DNA from: Janibacter corallicola NBRC 107790
GTDB lineage: Bacteria > Actinomycetota > Actinomycetes > Actinomycetales > Dermatophilaceae
Direction of reading: 5' to 3'
DNA length: 64,000 nucleotides
NCBI RefSeq assembly: GCF_001570965.1
Contig: NZ_BCSR01000001.1
Coordinates: 1-64,000 of the forward strand
Shown one piece after another: positions 59,872 through 64,000 of this stretch. The notes under the pieces are model-generated. The model had not been told where the DNA came from. It saw nothing but the letters and a program-made list of their open reading frames with translations, and made no database searches. The first letter of the stretch is position 1, and every line of letters begins with the position of its first letter. The position numbers and the translations under genes are program-made.

Positions 59872-60791
59872 ACGTCCACCTTGGACATGCGTCTCATCAG
59901 GACGAAGCCCCCGATGAACAGAGTGGCAGACACGGCCAGTCCCACCTGGCCCACGATGTCAGTGGTCATCTTCTCCACCGTCCCCGGCTTGAGGCCGTTG
60001 AGCAGGAGCAGCATGAGCCCACCCAGGAGAAGGACCATGTGGGAGGTTGCCGTGACCTGCGCAAGGGTCGTCTGGACCTCGCGGCGGGTTTCCTTGCGCT
60101 GGTCCAGCGTGCCGGCGATGTCCTGCAGCGCGCTGACCAAGGATCCACCGCTGCGGGAGGACACGACGAGGGTGGAGACGAGCACGTTCGTCTCGCGCGT
60201 GCCGATCCGCGACTGCAGCTCGTCGAGCGCCGAGGACAGCGGCGCACCGAACTTGGTCCGAGTCGCGACGCGGGTGAGCTCACTGCGGGCGGGCTCACTG
60301 ATCTCGTCCGCGGTGATCGCCAGAGCCGTGGGGAGGGACAGGCCGGCGTAGCTCGCATTGGCGAGGATGCGGGCCACCTCCGGCAGCTGCCGCACGAAGG
60401 CCTCCCGGCGGCGACTCTGCTCACGGTTCAGATACCACCGCACGGCGGCATACCCCCCCAGGACCCCGAGCAGGGCAAGGACCGGCGCGAACAGGTGCCA
60501 GATGACGTACGTCGCGACGACGGCGACGGTTACGCCACCGATGAAGAGCACCACGGGTCGCTGATTGACCCCGGCGATGTCGAGCTCACGCTCCAGCCAT
60601 CGGCCGACTCGTGTGCCGCGGAACCGCCGGTCCAGCTGCTCGATCGAGGACTCGCGTTCCTCGGTGAAGGCATCCCTGCCGGCCGCGGACACGGCCGTGC
60701 GCCGCTCGGCAGTCCCGAGCAGGAACTCGCGACCTGCCAGGAGCACGAGCAGGACGGTGGCGATGCTGCCGAGGAGGATCAGTGCCGTCAT
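59868..60791 (-). CDS. tadB: Tad secretion membrane protein TadB
   Basis: This 307-aa T2SSF-domain protein has helices at the N-terminus, about 90-140 and the C-terminus. The conserved cytoplasmic part includes RQLPEVARILANASYAGLSL and VSSRSGGSLVSALQDIAGTL. It is the second platform protein of the Tad machine. The start ATG 60791 overlaps the TadA stop by four bases. Confidence 0.92.
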   Translation of the reverse strand: MTALILLGSIATVLLVLLAGREFLLGTAERRTAVSAAGRDAFTEERESSIEQLDRRFRGTRVGRWLERELDIAGVNQRPVVLFIGGVTVAVVATYVIWHLFAPVLALLGVLGGYAAVRWYLNREQSRRREAFVRQLPEVARILANASYAGLSLPTALAITADEISEPARSELTRVATRTKFGAPLSSALDELQSRIGTRETNVLVSTLVVSSRSGGSLVSALQDIAGTLDQRKETRREVQTTLAQVTATSHMVLLLGGLMLLLLNGLKPGTVEKMTTDIVGQVGLAVSATLFIGGFVLMRRMSKVDV

Positions 60792-62134
60792 GTCGACGAC
60801 ATCCCTCCCGTTGCCTGAGGGCCCTCGAACAGCCTGGTGTCGACATGACCGAAGCGCAGCCGCTCCAGCAGGCCGTCAGGGACCTCGTGGGTGACGAATC
60901 GACCCTCCACCCCGTGCTCATCGACGTACAGCGGGTCGTAGCTCATCACCGGGACGAGGTCGTAGTCCTGCTCCCGGCTGCTGCGCACCCAGGAGACCTC
61001 GGTGACCTTGCGGCTACGGTCGCGTTGCCGCCCGAGCTGCACCACCACATCGATCGCCGAGTTGACCTGGTCCCGCAGCGCCCGGAAGGGTACCTCCACA
61101 TCGCTCATCGAGGCCAGTGTCTGGAGACGGTAGAGCGCATCATCCGGTGAGTTGGCGTGCACCGTGGTCAGCGAGCCGTCGTGGCCGGTGTTCATCGCCT
61201 GCAACATGTCCAGAGCCTCCCCACCGCGGCACTCGCCGACGATGATCCGGTCCGGTCGCATCCGAAGGGAGTTGCGCACCAGATCGCGGATAGTGACCTG
61301 GCCCCTACCCTCGACATTGGGCGGACGCGTCTCCAGACGCACCGTGTGCGGCTGGTCGAGGCTGAGTTCAGCAGCGTCCTCGATGGTGACGATGCGCTCG
61401 TCCCGGCCGATGAAGCTGGAGACGGCGTTGAGCAGAGTCGTCTTGCCCGATCCGGTCCCACCGGACACCACGACGTTGAGGCGCGCCTCCACGCAGGCCT
61501 CGAGCAACTGGGCAGTGCGCTCGTCCAGGCTGCCGTACTCGCTGATCAGGGTCTGCAGCGAGATCGACCGAGGGAAGAGCCGGATCGTCACGGTGGGTCC
61601 ACCCAGCGAGAGTGGCGGAAGGATGACGTTGACCCGCGCGCCACGCGGCAGACGACTGTCCGCCGGGAGTCGGGCGTCGACCATCGGGCTGGATTCGTCC
61701 ACTCGACGGTTCACCGTCGAGACGATCCGGTCGATGGTCTGGAGCAATTGCTCCTCACTGCTGAAGGGGGCCGGCCATCGCTCGACCTGACCCGCACGCT
61801 CCACGTAGATCGTGTCGTGCCCGTTGATCATGATCTCGCTGATGCTCGGGTCGGCGAGAATGGGCTCCAGGACGCCGAGGCCAACGGCCTCGTCCACGAC
61901 GCGCCGGATGAGCTGGTTCCGCTCGCTGGCCGAGACGACGACGCCCTCGCGTGAGATCAGGTGCGCGATGACGCGCTCCAAGCGGGCGCGCCGCTGATTG
62001 GCATCGAGCTTGCTCAGCTCGTGCAGATCGACTTCCTCCAGCAGGAGCCGACGGAAGAGCGCAACCTGGGACTCGTCCTCGGTGGTCCCCGAGATGCTGT
62101 CACCTTGGGCGAAGGACTCAAAGGTGCGTGCCAT
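60788..62134 (-). CDS. tadA: Tad pilus assembly ATPase TadA (CpaF)
   Basis: This 448-aa secretion ATPase of the VirB11/PulE superfamily has an N-terminal domain with SISEIMINGHDTIYVERAG, Walker A VSGGTGSGKTTLLNAV, the Asp-box region IVTIEDAAELSLDQPH, Walker B-like RIIVGECRGGEALDML and the His box HDGSLTTVHANSP. It energises pilin export. The start is ATG 62134, which overlaps the TadE stop; a TTG one codon upstream is unlikely. Confidence 0.95.
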   Translation of the reverse strand: MARTFESFAQGDSISGTTEDESQVALFRRLLLEEVDLHELSKLDANQRRARLERVIAHLISREGVVVSASERNQLIRRVVDEAVGLGVLEPILADPSISEIMINGHDTIYVERAGQVERWPAPFSSEEQLLQTIDRIVSTVNRRVDESSPMVDARLPADSRLPRGARVNVILPPLSLGGPTVTIRLFPRSISLQTLISEYGSLDERTAQLLEACVEARLNVVVSGGTGSGKTTLLNAVSSFIGRDERIVTIEDAAELSLDQPHTVRLETRPPNVEGRGQVTIRDLVRNSLRMRPDRIIVGECRGGEALDMLQAMNTGHDGSLTTVHANSPDDALYRLQTLASMSDVEVPFRALRDQVNSAIDVVVQLGRQRDRSRKVTEVSWVRSSREQDYDLVPVMSYDPLYVDEHGVEGRFVTHEVPDGLLERLRFGHVDTRLFEGPQATGGMSST

Positions 62135-62481
62135 CAACCCACCGCCGGCATCTCGGAGGTCCGGCTGACCTCGCCGATCTTCAGACCCGCGATGGAGGGC
62201 ACTTCGACTGTCACGGTGACCCGCCGCCCATCACCGGGTCGACTCGTACTCACCGAATCGACGTCCAGGATGCCGGGAAGGGCCCGGTCCGCGGCGGCGC
62301 CCGGGTCCTGACCCAGACTCGCGGCGCGGGCCGCGTCCCGAGCCGCCTGACCCGTCGCGGCCATGGCCCACCCGGCGACCCCGACCTGAAGGGCGATGAG
62401 CGCCGACAGGATGAGAATCGGTACCAGTGACGCCGTCTCCAGCGCTGCCGCTCCCCGCTCACTCCTGCGCTGCCTGCTCAC
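62134..62481 (-). CDS. TadE-like minor pseudopilin
   Basis: This 115-aa protein has leader SRQRRSERG with a prepilin site G10-AAALET, the helix ASLVPILILSALIALQVGVA and a short external beta domain (GRRVTVTVEVPSIAGLKIGE). TadE proteins are processed by the prepilin peptidase and join or prime the pilus. The start is GTG 62481, overlapping the CpaE-TadE stop (GTGA). Confidence 0.9.
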   Translation of the reverse strand: MSRQRRSERGAAALETASLVPILILSALIALQVGVAGWAMAATGQAARDAARAASLGQDPGAAADRALPGILDVDSVSTSRPGDGRRVTVTVEVPSIAGLKIGEVSRTSEMPAVG

Positions 62482-64000
62482 GCCGGCTCCTCGACGACGG
62501 AGCGCGTCGTCGTCAGGCTGTCCGGGACGCCGGGGACGGCGCTGAAGGACATCGGCACCCGCATGGTCACGGAGATCTCGTCAGGGTCGTGGGCCGTCAC
62601 GGACAACTTCTCGAAGGGGGTCGGGACCGCATCGTGGGCCACGTGCGTGGCCCTGCCGGCATCCTGCGAGATCGAGTACTCCCGGGCCGCCTCGGCCGTG
62701 GCCTGACCCGAGTAGATGAAGGTCAACCCGATGACCGCGATCTGCCAGCAGAGGACAGCCAGCAGGAGGACGAGGGGGATCATCGCCGCGTTCTCGAGGG
62801 CGACGGCCCCGCGCTCGGTAGCCGGTACCTCCACCGACTCCTGCGGGGCGCCCGCACCGTGCTGGTCCGTGCTCTCGCCGGAAGACGAGGAGTTCGATGA
62901 TGACGCCTTGTCCATGGTCTTCTTGCGTCGGAGGAGTCCTCGACGCGCATTGGAGGGTTCAGGCTTACCTCCCCCACGCCCGGAGTCGACCCCCTGCTTG
63001 CCGTGGCGCCCCCTGTGTCCACCCAGTCCGAGGTCGACCCGGATCTCCCGCATGAGTTTCCACCACGCTTGCTCGGTGACCGACCGCGGGTCGCGGTCGT
63101 TCATCGCCGGCTCCAGCGCCCGTGGGGCGTCGGGGACGTGGGTGTCCAGGACCCGGGCCACGGTCAGCTGTCCGACTGAGGAGGCAGGGAAGATGCTCCC
63201 CTTCGTCGCCCGGTTGACGACCACGGAGCACTCGGCCTCTTCTGCCACGCCGAGCTTCTCCCACGCCTGCATCCGACGCCGCATCGCTCGCACCGAGAGC
63301 ACATCCGGAGTGGAGACGACCAACCGGTGCTCGGCCAGCTCCAATACAGCGGCCTGGGTGGGCGTGATGTGGCCACCACCGTCGACGACCACGAGGTCGA
63401 ACTCGCGACGCAGCAGGTCGAGGATCGCCCGCATCGCCTCCGGCGTCACATCCTCGGCCTCGCGCACGTCCACCGGAGCGAGCAGGAGGTGCAGACCGCT
63501 CTCGTGGTGCACCAGGGCATCGCCCACGGTCCGGGCCGACATGTCGTCCGCCACCCGCGCGACGGTCGCAATGGACACCGACTGCCGGACGTCGAGGATC
63601 CCGCTGACATCCCCCTTCTCGACGTCGGCATCGATGAGGCAGACCCGACTGTCTGGGTTCTCCGCCAGCGCGTTGAGCGCCAGGTGGGTGGCGAGGGTCG
63701 TCGTGCCCACGCCCCCCTTCGCGCCGACGACCGCCAGGAGGGCACCCCGACGACCGGTCGAGACCGCCGCTCCCTCGAGGACCGAGCGCATGGCATCGGA
63801 CCAACCACTCGCATTGTCGATCTGCTGGGCGACGTCCTCGTAGGCGAAGGGGTATCCGACCACACCGCGAGCACCCGACTCCAGGGCCCGGACCAATTTG
63901 GCCTGGGTGCGTGGCTCGGCGATCTCCAGCACGGACGTGCCCGGGTGGTGCGCTGTGATGTCACGGATCGTCCGCAGCCCCATCTCCTCGTGCGCGAAGA
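62478..64000 (-). CDS. CpaE/TadZ-like ATPase fused to a TadE-like pseudopilin (5' end outside the window)
   Basis: At least 501 aa; the frame is open to the window edge, so the start lies beyond. The first visible part is receiver-like (ATG at 63983). A MinD/CpaE-type ATPase follows with deviant Walker A VVGAKGGVGTTTLATHLAL, CLIDADVEKGDVSG and DLVVVDGGGHITPTQ. A Ser/Gly-rich linker (about residues 340-385) joins it to a TadE module: ATERG-AVALEN and helix AAMIPLVLLLAVLCWQIAVI, then a roughly 75-residue external domain. The two are normally separate genes. An internal ATG at 62915 could start the TadE part alone, but no stop separates them. Confidence 0.88.
   Translation of the reverse strand, partial: FAHEEMGLRTIRDITAHHPGTSVLEIAEPRTQAKLVRALESGARGVVGYPFAYEDVAQQIDNASGWSDAMRSVLEGAAVSTGRRGALLAVVGAKGGVGTTTLATHLALNALAENPDSRVCLIDADVEKGDVSGILDVRQSVSIATVARVADDMSARTVGDALVHHESGLHLLLAPVDVREAEDVTPEAMRAILDLLRREFDLVVVDGGGHITPTQAAVLELAEHRLVVSTPDVLSVRAMRRRMQAWEKLGVAEEAECSVVVNRATKGSIFPASSVGQLTVARVLDTHVPDAPRALEPAMNDRDPRSVTEQAWWKLMREIRVDLGLGGHRGRHGKQGVDSGRGGGKPEPSNARRGLLRRKKTMDKASSSNSSSSGESTDQHGAGAPQESVEVPATERGAVALENAAMIPLVLLLAVLCWQIAVIGLTFIYSGQATAEAAREYSISQDAGRATHVAHDAVPTPFEKLSVTAHDPDEISVTMRVPMSFSAVPGVPDSLTTTRSVVEEPA

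Noticed and set aside
2479-63720. CGAAGGGGG as a polar chromosome-segregation (KOPS-like) motif
   Set aside because: Copies occur in both orientations with similar frequency within the same stretches, without the strand bias such motifs show.

Overview
The window is high-GC (about 70%) DNA from an actinobacterium. Gene content and synteny fit the Intrasporangiaceae/Dermatophilaceae (Janibacter-like), though that placement is inference. The block ino1 - PadR regulator - class A penicillin-binding protein - GT87-like membrane protein - rpsF - ssb - rpsR - rplI - (MATE) - dnaB is a well-known origin-proximal neighbourhood in actinobacteria, so the window probably lies near oriC. The dnaA/dnaN origin itself is not present.

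Region by region: 0-0.5 kb holds a gene broken by one frameshift. 0.5-2.1 kb is the replicative helicase dnaB, with a cluster of DnaA-box-like sites upstream. 2.2-10.8 kb holds a DUF2277 protein, an MFS exporter, a YhhN-type membrane enzyme, glutathione peroxidase, a Tat-exported PhoX-like protein, a truncated AHSA1/SRPBCC remnant, a DUF5701 protein, a TipA-type MerR regulator and a Tat-exported multicopper oxidase. 10.8-15 kb is a plus-strand catabolic module (PhyH-type dioxygenase, SDR, Gfo/Idh dehydrogenase, FAD reductase). 15.3-28.6 kb is a nearly complete myo-inositol catabolism and ABC uptake locus on the minus strand (iolG, iolE, iolC, Cgl0159-type aldolase, iolB, iolD, binding protein, permease, ATPase, second iolG-like gene, iolA). 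It is divergent from a GntR/HutC regulator, and a shared 14-bp operator candidate lies in front of both iolG and iolA. 29.5-34.5 kb has a MATE exporter, a DUF3352 protein and a lipoprotein/OmpA pair. 34.6-36.4 kb is the rpsF-ssb-rpsR-rplI operon with a strong intrinsic terminator. 36.5-44.8 kb carries envelope and signalling genes (GT87-like, PBP, PadR, ino1, a biotinyl protein, FHA protein, PP2C phosphatase).

The most unusual part is 44.9-64 kb. A minus-strand Tad (Flp) pilus operon (CpaE-TadE fusion, TadE, TadA, TadB, TadC, an embedded histidine kinase/response regulator pair, Flp pilin, TadG-like) runs directly into a 488-aa protein. That protein begins with a perfect Flp-type processing site and membrane helix and then carries a large extracellular domain. 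It is followed by a translationally coupled lipoprotein and a small membrane protein. A second full copy of the pilin-headed protein and its lipoprotein lies at 46.7-48.7 kb, and a decayed third copy at about 49.0-49.6 kb. Each full module faces a plus-strand OmpA-like/lipoprotein pair that appears to be expressed from a leaderless promoter. I infer a duplicated cell-surface system built around giant Flp-type pilins and cell-wall-binding partners.

Two genome-scale patterns also stand out. The 9-mer CGAAGGGGG is very over-represented (about 41 by eye on both strands) but nearly absent from 43-62 kb. Two roughly 108-bp elements with co-varying inverted ends sit between convergent genes.
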